A stretch of DNA of 52,138 bases from Pseudomonadota bacterium (GCA_022566015.1 JADFJT010000003.1:1-52138); one strand, 5' to 3'. Shown: positions 7,716 to 16,033, counted from the first letter of the stretch. A program made the numbers and translations. The notes: generated by a model not told the origin, from the letters alone.

Positions 7716-8861
7716 ATGAGTGAACAGCAAGCGGTCAATACCGAGAATGCTAAGCCTTATCTTCAGATAGACCGGTTGACTAAAAAATTCGGCGATTTTA
7801 TTGCGCTGGACCAGGTATCACTCGATGTATTTGAAGGCGAATTCATTTTCTTTCTGGGGCCTTCGGGTTGCGGAAAGACAACATTTCTCCGAGCCCTGGC
7901 CGGTCTTGATATTCAAACCTCCGGAACGGTGCGGCAGGCTGGTATCGACATTTCGGCATTACCGCCATCGGAACGAGACTTTGGTATCGTGTTCCAGTCT
8001 TATGCGTTATTTCCAAACCTGACCTCTGAAAGAAATATCGCATTTGGCCTCGAAAATCAAAAGTTCAGTAAGGCCGATGTCGCCAAACGAGTATCCGAGC
8101 TGCTGGAACTGGTGGGGCTTCCAGAACAGGGTAAAAAGTATCCGGCACAACTGTCGGGTGGCCAGCAGCAACGCATTGCCCTTGCCAGGGCACTGGCAAC
8201 TTCACCGGGCCTGTTATTGCTCGATGAACCCCTATCCGCACTCGACGCGAAGGTACGCACCCATTTACGCCATGAAATGAAAGCGCTTCAGAGGCGGTTG
8301 GGCGTCACCACCGTGATGGTTACACACGATCAGGAAGAGGCGTTGGCGATGGCCGATCGTATCGTTGTCATGAATCAGGGCGTCATAGAGCAAATTGGCA
8401 CACCGACAGAAATTTATCGTGATCCCAGCACCTTGTTTGTCGCCGATTTTATCGGTGAGATGAATCAATTCAAAGGAAAGGCTGGCAGCAAGAATACTGT
8501 CACAATCGGTGATGTTACATTCGCTTCACAGGAACACGACATGCAACAGCATACACCTGTGATCGTTGCGATTCGCCCCGAGGACATAGTGCCCCATGGT
8601 GAAGGTGCAAGTTCTCAGAGAGCTACCGAATCGGGTTCTACTACGGAGAATATATTCGATGCCACAGTCGAAAATATGGAATTTTTGGGTTCATTCTGGC
8701 GGGTTTCGCTAAACACCACCTTTATTGGCGATTCGCAGATGGTTGTCGACATGTCGATAAATGCGGTTCGACACATGGATGTTGCGATTGGTCATTCAAT
8801 TACCGTAGAGTTTCAGTCAGATCGGCTACGGGTATTCCCGGCCGACACTCATACTGTTTGA
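7716..8861 (+). CDS. aepV: 2-aminoethylphosphonate ABC transporter, ATP-binding protein (PhnT2/AepV type)
   Basis: A 381-residue ATPase of the polyamine/iron/phosphonate importer class. It shows Walker A GPSGCGKTT (about residues 48-56), Q-loop VFQSYALFPNLT, signature LSGGQQQRIALARALA, Walker B LLLLDEPLSALD and the H-loop TVMVTHDQEEALAMAD. From about residue 245 a TOBE-type domain follows (VADFIGEMNQFKG, VAIRPEDIVPHGEG), where substrate or regulatory control may act. No clear ribosome-binding site precedes the ATG. The stop overlaps the permease ATG by one base (TGATG), so the two are coupled. Confidence 0.88.
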   Translation: MSEQQAVNTENAKPYLQIDRLTKKFGDFIALDQVSLDVFEGEFIFFLGPSGCGKTTFLRALAGLDIQTSGTVRQAGIDISALPPSERDFGIVFQSYALFPNLTSERNIAFGLENQKFSKADVAKRVSELLELVGLPEQGKKYPAQLSGGQQQRIALARALATSPGLLLLDEPLSALDAKVRTHLRHEMKALQRRLGVTTVMVTHDQEEALAMADRIVVMNQGVIEQIGTPTEIYRDPSTLFVADFIGEMNQFKGKAGSKNTVTIGDVTFASQEHDMQQHTPVIVAIRPEDIVPHGEGASSQRATESGSTTENIFDATVENMEFLGSFWRVSLNTTFIGDSQMVVDMSINAVRHMDVAIGHSITVEFQSDRLRVFPADTHTV

Positions 8862-10888
8862 TGTCTATCTCGGTCGAAACGTCCGCCATACCTAGCGCCC
8901 CGATTATTCGTCCTAAAACCAGTAAGGACGATCGAACTATGATCGCCTTCATGCTGGTCATTGGCCTGTACCTGATTATTGCGCTGGCCTTGCCGCTCTA
9001 TGCGATGTTGTCCAAGTCTTTTTCGACTTATTCATTCGATTTGAGTAATTTTGAATTTCAGGTCGATAAAGGTGAGGGTTGGAGTGAGCCCATCACCGCC
9101 CTGGCTCTCAATGAAAATCTAAATGTGGTTAAACCCGAAGAGCTGAAAACCAGTTCCGACGGAAGGTTAGGGGTAACTGCATTTTTTCCCGATTTCAACT
9201 TCCGTAGTCCGACTAAATACAGGCTACGTCAAATAAGGCTCGATAGTTCTTTTTTGGTCGGCAGCAAGCGCGTCGCCGATACCGAGTGGCACGAGTATGA
9301 ATCGAACCAATTCAGGCGTATCGTCCTGCGCCCGTCATCTGCGACAGGGCTGGAAAATTTTCGCACTTATTTCTCGACACCTGCGCTTTTCCGTTCCATT
9401 GAAAATTCACTATTTATTGCCGTACTGAGCACCATAATAACCGTTAGCCTGGCATTTGGATTCGCTTATGCGCTTAATCGCAGCAAAATGCGTTTCAAAG
9501 GAGTATTTCGATTGATCGCCATGGCGCCGATACTGGTGCCATCCTTATTGCCGGGTATAGCGCTGGTCTACCTGTTTGGCAATCAGGGTATGATCAAGGG
9601 GATGTTGTTCGGCGAATCTATCTACGGGCCGATCGGAATCGTGATCGGGTCGGTGTTTTTTACCTTTCCACATGCCTTGATCATTATTACCACGGCGCTG
9701 GCCATTTCGGATTCAAGACTATATGAAGCTGCGATATCGCTGCGCGCCAGTCGCTGGAGAACCTTCTGGACAGTCACCATTCCTGGTGCCCGCTATGGAT
9801 TAATATCGGCAGCATTTGTTGTTTTCAACCTGGTAATCACCGATTTCGGTCTGCCAAAGGTCATTGGTGGTCAGTACAACATGCTTGCCGTGGATATTTA
9901 TAAACAGGTAATTGGCCAGCAGAATTTTGAAATGGGCGCAGTGGTCTCGGTAGTTCTGTTGATTCCGGCGTTATTTGCATTTTCTATTGACCGCTACGTA
10001 CAGAAACGACAGGTCGCTGTGTTGACGGCGCAATCGGTACCATTTGAAGCAAAGCCACATAAACAATTTGATTTGATCTGTCTTTGCTACTGCCTGTTGG
10101 TCGGTATATTCATTGTCGGGCTCATTGGCGTCTGTCAGTATGCCGCCTTGATCAAATTCTGGCCCTATCAGTTAAGTTTGAGTCTGGTCAATTATAATTT
10201 TGACGTGATGGACGGGGGTGGGTGGGCCTCTTATACCAACTCGATTCAATTGGGTATCTATACTGCGATTGCGGGCACTATTCTGGTTTTTTCAGGCGCC
10301 TACGTGGTCGAGAAAACTAACGGTTTTTTCGCTACTCGATCAGCCTTTCAGTTTCTTGCGATGATGCCGATGGCAATTCCCGGCCTGGTTCTGGGCCTGG
10401 CCTACATCTTTTTCTTTAACGATCCCGCCAACCCACTGAATGGCCTGTACGCGACCATGGGGATCCTGGTAATTTGTACCGTGACTCACTTTTACACGGT
10501 CTCACATCTCACCGCTCTTACTGCTTTGAAGCAAATGGACAGGGAGTTTGAAGCGGTCGCCTCATCCCTGAAGCAACCATTCTACCGACTGGTTTCGGGC
10601 GTTACGATCCCGGTTTGCCTGCCCGCAATACTGGATATATCGATCTACCTGTTCGTCAACGCCATGACGACTGTCTCGGCGGTCATATTTTTGTATTCTC
10701 CCGATACGGCACTGGCGGCAATTGCAGTACTCAATATGGATGATGCCGGTGATGTTGCGCCCGCGGCGGCGATGGGCATGATGATTTTCTATACCAATGT
10801 GGTCGCGCGCTTGATCCATCTGCTGATTTCACGAAAAGTATTACGCAGGACCCAGGCTTGGCGCTCGCGCGAGTCCGTTGCCGATTGA
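8861..10888 (+). CDS. aepW: 2-aminoethylphosphonate ABC transporter, fused permease (PhnU2/AepW type) with periplasmic insertion
   Basis: A 675-residue permease in which two binding-protein-dependent transport modules are fused. The first spans about residues 165-370 (ENSLFIAVLSTIITVSLAFGF; EAAISLRASRWRTFWTVTIP, the ATPase-contact loop). The second spans about 390-665 (EFEAVASSLKQPFYRLVSGV as its loop). This layout is that of PhnU2/AepW. The protein is about 100 residues longer than I expect for the family, because a hydrophilic segment lies between TM1 (about residues 27-50) and the first module, with GRLGVTAFFPDFNFRSP and YESNQFRRIVLRPSS. ATG at 8861 is preferred over an in-frame TTG one codon upstream, since it overlaps the aepV stop. 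Confidence 0.85.
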   Translation: MSISVETSAIPSAPIIRPKTSKDDRTMIAFMLVIGLYLIIALALPLYAMLSKSFSTYSFDLSNFEFQVDKGEGWSEPITALALNENLNVVKPEELKTSSDGRLGVTAFFPDFNFRSPTKYRLRQIRLDSSFLVGSKRVADTEWHEYESNQFRRIVLRPSSATGLENFRTYFSTPALFRSIENSLFIAVLSTIITVSLAFGFAYALNRSKMRFKGVFRLIAMAPILVPSLLPGIALVYLFGNQGMIKGMLFGESIYGPIGIVIGSVFFTFPHALIIITTALAISDSRLYEAAISLRASRWRTFWTVTIPGARYGLISAAFVVFNLVITDFGLPKVIGGQYNMLAVDIYKQVIGQQNFEMGAVVSVVLLIPALFAFSIDRYVQKRQVAVLTAQSVPFEAKPHKQFDLICLCYCLLVGIFIVGLIGVCQYAALIKFWPYQLSLSLVNYNFDVMDGGGWASYTNSIQLGIYTAIAGTILVFSGAYVVEKTNGFFATRSAFQFLAMMPMAIPGLVLGLAYIFFFNDPANPLNGLYATMGILVICTVTHFYTVSHLTALTALKQMDREFEAVASSLKQPFYRLVSGVTIPVCLPAILDISIYLFVNAMTTVSAVIFLYSPDTALAAIAVLNMDDAGDVAPAAAMGMMIFYTNVVARLIHLLISRKVLRRTQAWRSRESVAD

Positions 10889-11019
10889 CTAGGTTTTCCC
10901 CGCTATATTCCCTGCTCAGGCAGTTATTCCCGATGCTATTTTCTGCGGTGAAATGCCGTTAGGACAGTATTTGAGGATTTATTTCGACAGAAATAGCCTA
11001 TATGACACAAATATACTAC

Positions 11020-11047
11020 TTGACTATATTCTTTTAATACATATAGT
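11020..11047 (+). promoter_or_regulatory. Sigma-70 promoter for the 37-aa membrane peptide
   Basis: A -35 box TTGACT (11020-11025) is separated by 16 bases from a -10 box TATAGT (11042-11047); each matches five of six consensus bases. Transcription would start near 11054, leaving a leader of about 37 bases to the GTG at 11091. Confidence 0.6.
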
Positions 11048-11090
11048 TACAATACATAGTTAATCTTAATTATAGTAACGAGAGGTAATT

Positions 11091-11204
11091 GTGGATATAA
11101 TTGATGTAGTTATGGAGGCAGTAATCACCAGCACGGCGCCCAGCACCTGGTTTTTGATTATTAGTCTTTTCTTTACCTACAGATACTTTCGAAAATCCCG
11201 GTAA
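11091..11204 (+). CDS. 37-aa single-pass membrane peptide
   Basis: A GTG-started frame reading MDIIDVVMEAVITS, then a hydrophobic segment centred on WFLIISLFF (residues 20-28), and ending FRKSR. The arrangement, acidic N-terminus, one membrane span and basic C-terminus, is typical of small inner-membrane proteins with the C-terminus inside. GAGAGG lies 5-6 bases before the GTG and a good sigma-70 promoter is at 11020-11047, so both transcription and translation signals are present. No family is recognised. It stands alone between the aep operon and the hairpin-rich region before the SDR gene. Confidence 0.55.
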   Translation: MDIIDVVMEAVITSTAPSTWFLIISLFFTYRYFRKSR

Positions 11205-11296
11205 GTTTCCACGACATCGGTATTCGCGTCTTTGGGTCGGCAAATTCCGACCCGATAGCTTCCTGACCCCGTTTGAAAATTGACTCCCAGCCAATT

Positions 11297-11337
11297 TAAG
11301 CTGTGAAACCCACAGCTTAGTCATTAGACTTTTTTTT
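11297..11337 (+). terminator. Possible terminator after the 37-aa peptide gene
   Basis: TAAGCTGTG (11297-11305) and CACAGCTTA (11311-11319) form a perfect 9-bp stem with a 5-base loop. Eight T residues follow at 11330-11337, about 10 bases beyond the stem, further than in a standard intrinsic terminator. A second hairpin, GGGTCGG/CCGACCC (11234-11253), lies just upstream. Confidence 0.4.
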
Positions 11338-11386
11338 ATCCAGTGTGGGTAAGGTTTGTCATACCTACATTTATATAATTAAGCAA

Positions 11387-11530
11387 CCTCTGAACAATTC
11401 GTCATGAATTGTCAGAGGACGTAAAACGAAAAATGTAATTTTCATTTTTCTCTCAAAATCGATATCTTGCAGGTATCGATTTTGGTGGCACATCCCTGTA
11501 CCATGGAATCTCTGAGTTAATCAGAGTTTT
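11387..11530 (+). other. Four consecutive hairpins in the leader of the SDR gene
   Basis: In order: a 13-bp stem with one bulged A (11387-11400 with 11406-11418); an 8-bp stem GAAAAATG/CATTTTTC (11428-11435 with 11443-11450); a perfect 10-bp stem AAAATCGATA/TATCGATTTT (11455-11464 with 11474-11483); and a 6-bp stem CTCTGA/TCAGAG (11510-11515 with 11521-11526) followed by four T. The first and last share the CTCTGA/TCAGAG arms, so each can also pair with the other. This may be a structured 5' leader of the SDR mRNA or a separate RNA. Confidence 0.5.
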
Positions 11531-11540
11531 CTTAAGTGTC

Positions 11541-12245
11541 ATGACTAAAAATGCATTGATTGTCGGTGCCGGAAGTGGAAACAGCGCCTCTTTTGCCCGT
11601 GCTCTGGCTCGTCAGGGTGCCAAAGTTGCACTCGCTGCGCGTAATATCGAAAAGCTCGACCCGCTAACCAGTGACATCGACGGTATTTCCATCGCCTGCG
11701 ATGCTACCGATGCCGAGCAGGTAGCCGCGCTGTTTGAGCAGCTGGATCAGTCGATGGGAACGCTCGACGTGGTGCTCTATAACCCGAGTGCCTTTATCGC
11801 AGGGCCGGTTGCCGAGCTCGACCCTGCCAAAGTTCATCAGTCGCTAATGCAAACAGCCTTCGGGGCATTTTTGGTCGCACAGCAAGCCGCGAAACGTATG
11901 CAGCAGGCGGGTTCAGGGGCGATTTTTTTCACCGGCGCAACCGCCAGCATCAAGGGGTTCCCAAATTTCTCATCCTTTGCGATGGGGAAATTCGCCTTGC
12001 GAGGCTTGACTCAAAGTCTAGCGCGTGAACTGGGTCCAGCCAATATTCACATCGCTCATTTCATTATCGACGGCGGCATAGCTTCACCCGGTCGAGATTT
12101 GGAACAGCAGACACCAGCGAGCAATACCGACGATTCGATGCTGGAACCCGATGCCATTGCCGAAACTTACATGGCGGTATTAAATCAGCATCGCAGCGCC
12201 TGGAGTCTGGAGGTTGATTTACGGCCCTGGAAGGAAACATTCTAG
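11541..12245 (+). CDS. SDR-family NAD(P)-binding protein with Phe in place of the catalytic Tyr
   Basis: A 234-residue short-chain dehydrogenase/reductase. The nucleotide fold is NALIVGAGSGNSASFARALA (residues 4-23), acidic residue D54 sits in ACDATD, and NPSA (81-84) fits the NAG-like stabilising motif. The active-site region has S136 (TGATAS) and K150, but the usual YxxxK is FAMGK, with F146 where the catalytic Tyr belongs. I believe related proteobacterial sequences of this sort also carry Phe, so it may be a subfamily trait, with altered or no dehydrogenase activity. The gene stands alone behind a hairpin-rich leader and has a weak ribosome-binding site. Substrate is unknown. Confidence 0.8.
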   Translation: MTKNALIVGAGSGNSASFARALARQGAKVALAARNIEKLDPLTSDIDGISIACDATDAEQVAALFEQLDQSMGTLDVVLYNPSAFIAGPVAELDPAKVHQSLMQTAFGAFLVAQQAAKRMQQAGSGAIFFTGATASIKGFPNFSSFAMGKFALRGLTQSLARELGPANIHIAHFIIDGGIASPGRDLEQQTPASNTDDSMLEPDAIAETYMAVLNQHRSAWSLEVDLRPWKETF

Positions 12246-12446
12246 CGGGTACCTCCAAAAATGCGCTTTTTCCGCGATAGCCGCGTCTGTTCCATGCTGG
12301 TACGCCAGCCCGGTCAATCCTCGTGTATTATTCATACACTCCGGTTCTGTGCGTGGAACTTCCTTGCTCTCGCGAAAAAATCACTATTTTTTGCGGCACC
12401 CTTGTAATTGAGATTTAAAAAACAATTCGGCTAGAGGTATAGTTTT

Positions 12447-13127
12447 ATGGAAAGTGTGCTCGAACCAGTCGATTATCTGAATCCTGATGTACCTGCCCGC
12501 TTGCCGTGGCACGAGGTACCGGTGATTCGGGCGAGTGCGGACACTTTGCGGGGATATGGTTGTCTGGTAGACGATGCCGAGAAGCATGAAATTGAAATTG
12601 TGCAATGGCCGGCACAGGGCTGGCGTCCGGTCGATACCGACACCGGTGATGAGGGTGGTGTCGTGGGAGGTGTGTTTCACACTGAATGGGTGGGCGATGT
12701 GCTCAAAGCGCATAATGATGCAGTTCAGGGCGAATACGTACTTGGGTGGCGTTGCAATCCTGGCGACGTCAACGCGGGTAAAGAGCAAGACGTGGCCGAC
12801 AGGGTGCTGCTGTGGCATTTGAACTATCATCCCGATGGTGGACAACTATTTTTTCCTCAGCAAAAACAGCCATTCGTAGTTCCGCTTGCTTTACCTGGCG
12901 ACGATTTGACCCTGGAACGAATCGTTGCTTTTTGGTGTGATGGTAGTCAGGGTTTGTATATTAATCCAGGCATCTGGCATGATGGTGTTTTCCCGGTCAT
13001 GCGAAAACAGTCATTTCTCGATCGCCAGGGACGGGTGCACGCACGCGTGAGTTGTAACATTGCCGCAGAATTCGGCGTGTTTTTGCACGTCAGCCTGTCG
13101 GAGAGTTTAGAGTCCCAGGAGGGGTGA
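12447..13127 (+). CDS. Ureidoglycolate lyase (AllA)-like cupin protein
   Basis: A 226-residue protein. The second half resembles the AllA fold: HPDGGQLFFPQQKQPFVVPL, a beta-rich centre with DGSQGLYINPGIWHDGVFP (about residues 168-186, holding the conserved WH of the family), then ARVSCNIAAEFGVFLHV. AllA cleaves ureidoglycolate to glyoxylate and urea in purine breakdown. E. coli AllA has about 160 residues, so this protein has an N-terminal extension of roughly 60, and no other allantoin genes are near. A different small-molecule substrate is quite possible. AGAGG lies about 9 bases before the ATG. Confidence 0.55.
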   Translation: MESVLEPVDYLNPDVPARLPWHEVPVIRASADTLRGYGCLVDDAEKHEIEIVQWPAQGWRPVDTDTGDEGGVVGGVFHTEWVGDVLKAHNDAVQGEYVLGWRCNPGDVNAGKEQDVADRVLLWHLNYHPDGGQLFFPQQKQPFVVPLALPGDDLTLERIVAFWCDGSQGLYINPGIWHDGVFPVMRKQSFLDRQGRVHARVSCNIAAEFGVFLHVSLSESLESQEG

Positions 13128-13306
13128 TCGATGAGTATGGTCATGCCGTGCTCGACGCGGCATCCTGCCAAACAAACGCGATCGCAGAACGCACCCTGTC
13201 TCGAATTGCTAATAAACAATAAAGGTTTGGATTGTGCATTTTTATCAATGTGCTGCATCCCGCTATCGGAGTTGCGGGAAGTCAGATGTTTGCTGTGACA
13301 AAATTT

Positions 13307-13762
13307 CTAGCGCTTTTTTAAACTGATCTGACGTCCAACCCAATCGGGCTTTTCTTTGGCGGCGGCTTTTTTTAACGCCTGCTGCACCGATGCAGGCATT
13401 TCGATCGTGCGTGACTCCCGCGTGCTATAGTGCAAAACCAAAAATTCTCCGGTCGCGCACAGCTTCCCGTGGACCAACATTAGGTGGGCAAACCAGATTT
13501 TCTTCGCATCTGATCCGAGGATAATCGACTCTATATTCATCACTGCAGGCGAGCGCACTTCACTGAGATAACGTAAGTGAGTTTCTACCGTGTAGAGTGC
13601 GCAGCCTGTTTCCTCGAAGTAGTCCACACCTATAGCTAAGTGATCCTGCAACTTCCAGGTGGCATTGGAAAATGGCACCAGGTAATAGGCTTCATTCAGG
13701 TGGCCGTAGGCATCCAGCCATTCGTCTTTCAGGGGCTCGCTATGTAATTTGAATTTTGTCAT
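13307..13762 (-). CDS. Hotdog-fold acyl-CoA thioesterase, betainyl-CoA thioesterase-like
   Basis: A 151-residue hotdog thioesterase. The catalytic-region motif EWLDAYGHLNEAYYL (residues 14-28) matches the D-x-x-GH-x-N pattern of 4-hydroxybenzoyl-CoA thioesterase relatives. YTVETHLRYLSEVRSPA and LMLVHGKLCATGEFLVLHY closely follow the thioesterase of carnitine catabolism that hydrolyses betainyl-CoA to glycine betaine, which is sometimes fused to L-carnitine dehydrogenase. No carnitine dehydrogenase adjoins it here, so the specific substrate is inference, but it agrees with the glycine-betaine theme of the 18-25 kb operon. It is transcribed alone, divergent from yadG. Confidence 0.65.
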   Translation of the reverse strand: MTKFKLHSEPLKDEWLDAYGHLNEAYYLVPFSNATWKLQDHLAIGVDYFEETGCALYTVETHLRYLSEVRSPAVMNIESIILGSDAKKIWFAHLMLVHGKLCATGEFLVLHYSTRESRTIEMPASVQQALKKAAAKEKPDWVGRQISLKKR

Positions 13763-13884
13763 CTGCTAGGGCTCCCAAAAATCTTGCATCGATGAATCAG
13801 TATAGAATTTTTACTGGATTGTTAAAAGTGGAGTACCTGAAATCAACCTGGCCACTGTTCTACTGATTATTTCAAATAATTATT

Positions 13885-13912
13885 TTGCACTATCGTTATC
13901 TGATAGTAGAAT
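13885..13912 (+). promoter_or_regulatory. Promoter placing the yadG start codon at +1 (leaderless mRNA)
   Basis: A -35 box TTGCAC (13885-13890), a 16-base spacer and a -10 box TAGAAT (13907-13912) end 6 bases before the A of the yadG ATG at 13919. No Shine-Dalgarno sequence is present in that gap. The spacer holds a dyad CTATC/GATAG that could bind a regulator. Confidence 0.5.
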
Positions 13913-13918
13913 CGCGCG

Positions 13919-14845
13919 ATGAAAACCATCGTCAAAATTACCGACCTGTCCAAAACTTACGAGTCGGGCCAACAGGCGCTTAAAAATATCAACCTCGATA
14001 TTTACGACGGCGAAATCCTCGCACTGCTCGGGCCCAATGGCGCGGGCAAAACTACTCTGATATCGATTATATGCGGCATCGTTTCAGCCAGCAGCGGGTC
14101 GGTTACCGTGGCTGGTCACGATATTATTAGCGGCTACCGCATCACACGTGAAATGATCGGGCTGGTGCCGCAGGAACTCACCCTCGGTGCATTCGATACA
14201 GTCTGGAATACAGTCAATTTTAGCCGTGGCTTGTTTGGAAAAAAACCGGACGCTGTATTTATCGAAAAATTGCTTAAGGATTTGTCGCTGTACGACAAAA
14301 AAGATGATGAACTGAGAGAATTGTCAGGTGGAATGAGGCGACGGGTTTTGATCGCCAAGGCGTTGTCGCACGAGCCCAGGATTTTGTTTCTAGACGAACC
14401 GACCGCCGGGGTAGATGTCGAATTACGTAAGGATATGTGGAAGCTGGTGCGAGGTTTGAACGAATCTGGTGTGACGATAATCCTAACCACGCATTACATC
14501 GCAGAAGCGGAAGAAATAGCCGATCGTGTCGGCATTATAAACGATGGAGAGTTATTGCTGGTGGATCAGAAGCAGGCCTTGATGCGCGATCTCGGCAAAA
14601 AACATCTGGTGCTTGAAATGAAGCAGGTAGTGGAATCTCTGCCCGAATCCCTGAGCGAATATAATCTTGATATTTCCGCCGATGGTAAACAGTTGACTTA
14701 TACCTACCAAACCCACGGTAATCGCACCGGTATCACCGCGCTGTTGCAAAGCTTGCACGAGGCTGGGTTAGCGCTGAAAGATTTGAAAACCAGCCAGACC
14801 TCACTGGAAGAAATTTTCGTCAAACTGGTCAGGAGGGATCGATGA
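13919..14845 (+). CDS. yadG: ABC-2 type exporter ATPase, YadG-like
   Basis: A 308-residue ATPase, the same length as E. coli YadG. Walker A is GPNGAGKTT (about residues 39-47), followed by [18 protein letters not shown], signature [15 protein letters not shown], Walker [13 protein letters not shown] and [19 protein letters not shown]-terminal segment of about 80 residues ([16 protein letters not shown]) ends in [10 protein letters not shown], as in ABC-2 export ATPases. It energises export with the YadH-like permease; the cargo is unknown. The coding ends overlap by ATGA. The start lies at the predicted transcription start with no Shine-Dalgarno sequence. Confidence 0.88.
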   Translation: MKTIVKITDLSKTYESGQQALKNINLDIYDGEILALLGPNGAGKTTLISIICGIVSASSGSVTVAGHDIISGYRITREMIGLVPQELTLGAFDTVWNTVNFSRGLFGKKPDAVFIEKLLKDLSLYDKKDDELRELSGGMRRRVLIAKALSHEPRILFLDEPTAGVDVELRKDMWKLVRGLNESGVTIILTTHYIAEAEEIADRVGIINDGELLLVDQKQALMRDLGKKHLVLEMKQVVESLPESLSEYNLDISADGKQLTYTYQTHGNRTGITALLQSLHEAGLALKDLKTSQTSLEEIFVKLVRRDR

Positions 14846-15603
14846 ATATCCAGGCTATTCGAGTGATTTATAAAAACGAAATGCTGCGCGCCTGGAATAC
14901 TCTGTTGCAATCTCTTGCTTCGCCGGTGATTTCGACGTCGCTTTATTTTGTCGTGTTTGGGGCGGCTATAGGTTCGCGCATCGAAGAAATTGATGGCGTA
15001 GCTTACGGCGTCTTTATTGTCCCCGGACTGGTGATGCTATCGTTATTGACCCAAAGTATTGCAAATGCTTCGTTTGGCATTTTCTTCCCTAAATTTACTG
15101 GCGCTATATACGAGGTTATGTCCGCTCCGATTTCTTTCTTCGAAATAATCGTTGGTTATGTCGGTGCTGCGGCGACTAAATCGCTGATTTTGGGTGTGAT
15201 TATTCTGATTACAGCCAACCTTTTCGTCGATTTGCATATCGCACACCCATTCTGGATGATGACTTTTTTAATTTTAACCTGCATTTCGTTCTCCCTGTTT
15301 GGTTTTATCATTGGACTGTGGGCCACCAATTTCGAAAAACTTCAGTTGATTCCAATGCTGATCATCACGCCGCTAGTATTTCTCGGTGGAAGCTTTTATT
15401 CGATAAGTATGCTTCCACCCGCCTGGCAAACAGTCACCCTGTTCAATCCAGTGCTCTATTTGATCAGTGGATTTCGCTGGAGCTTCTTCGAGGTAGCAGA
15501 CGTGAGTGTCGAAATTAGCCTCGCCATGATAATGGTATTTCTGGCATGCTGTCTGGCACTGGTCTGGTGGATGTTTAAAACCGGCTATCGGCTTAGACAA
15601 TAG
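14842..15603 (+). CDS. yadH: ABC-2 type exporter permease, YadH-like
   Basis: A 253-residue ABC-2 permease with about six membrane spans: [85 protein letters not shown] and [19 protein letters not shown]. The N-terminal [17 protein letters not shown] amphipathic stretch and [19 protein letters not shown] are standard for the family. It starts in a four-base overlap with yadG and behind GGAGG, and would form the membrane channel as a dimer. Confidence 0.88.
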   Translation: MNIQAIRVIYKNEMLRAWNTLLQSLASPVISTSLYFVVFGAAIGSRIEEIDGVAYGVFIVPGLVMLSLLTQSIANASFGIFFPKFTGAIYEVMSAPISFFEIIVGYVGAAATKSLILGVIILITANLFVDLHIAHPFWMMTFLILTCISFSLFGFIIGLWATNFEKLQLIPMLIITPLVFLGGSFYSISMLPPAWQTVTLFNPVLYLISGFRWSFFEVADVSVEISLAMIMVFLACCLALVWWMFKTGYRLRQ

Positions 15604-15714
15604 GGGGTCGCTAGTCTGGTGCTGAAAGAGGTAAAAGACGGCCATCCGTGGCCATAGTGTCCTGGGAGGAGAAGGATACCCGCGATCCCGTGGATCGGTC
15701 GCGGGCGGTAATTC

Positions 15715-15954
15715 TTAACGCTGCCAGAAGTGCTTGCTAATTTCGTTCACGACGTCGTATCGATTGAGGCCAATATCGTTCAACATATGGTCGTTCAATC
15801 GCGCCAGTTGACGACGAGATTCTGTGCGGGTGATCCAGGTGCCAACGGTTTTATCGACAGATTTCGCGGTTGCTTCAATTTTTTGTACCATAGCGTAAAG
15901 TGCGGAACTGATGTCAAAGTCGTCGAGTATTTGGTGTAGTCTTAATGTGGTCAT
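15715..15954 (-). CDS. DUF1127 (YjiS-like) small protein
   Basis: A 79-residue protein. The C-terminal 40 residues are a DUF1127 domain: RTESRRQLARLNDHMLNDIG followed by LNRYDVVNEISKHFWQR, with its Arg-rich helix and the LxDIGL-type turn. The N-terminal half is a predicted helix without a family match. ATG at 15954 is chosen over a longer frame because AAGGAG lies 7 bases upstream. DUF1127 proteins are small Arg-rich regulators, some of which bind RNA. The gene sits behind a cluster of TGTTAT/ATAACA sites, suggesting tight control. Confidence 0.88.
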   Translation of the reverse strand: MTTLRLHQILDDFDISSALYAMVQKIEATAKSVDKTVGTWITRTESRRQLARLNDHMLNDIGLNRYDVVNEISKHFWQR

Positions 15955-16033
15955 GGTGTTGCTCCTTAATAAATCTGCCTGGTGGACGAAACCGGCAGCA
16001 GGGTTAATTAATGATGATGAGTATAGACGCAAA

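Noticed and set aside
11070..11324. An 84-residue minus-strand frame
   Set aside because: It runs antisense through the small membrane peptide gene and its hairpins, with no ribosome-binding site and no family-like pattern.
11387..11418. Dyad considered as an integron attC site or an insertion-sequence end
   Set aside because: No attC core sites, no integrase, and no second copy or transposase nearby. Left as a hairpin in the leader array.
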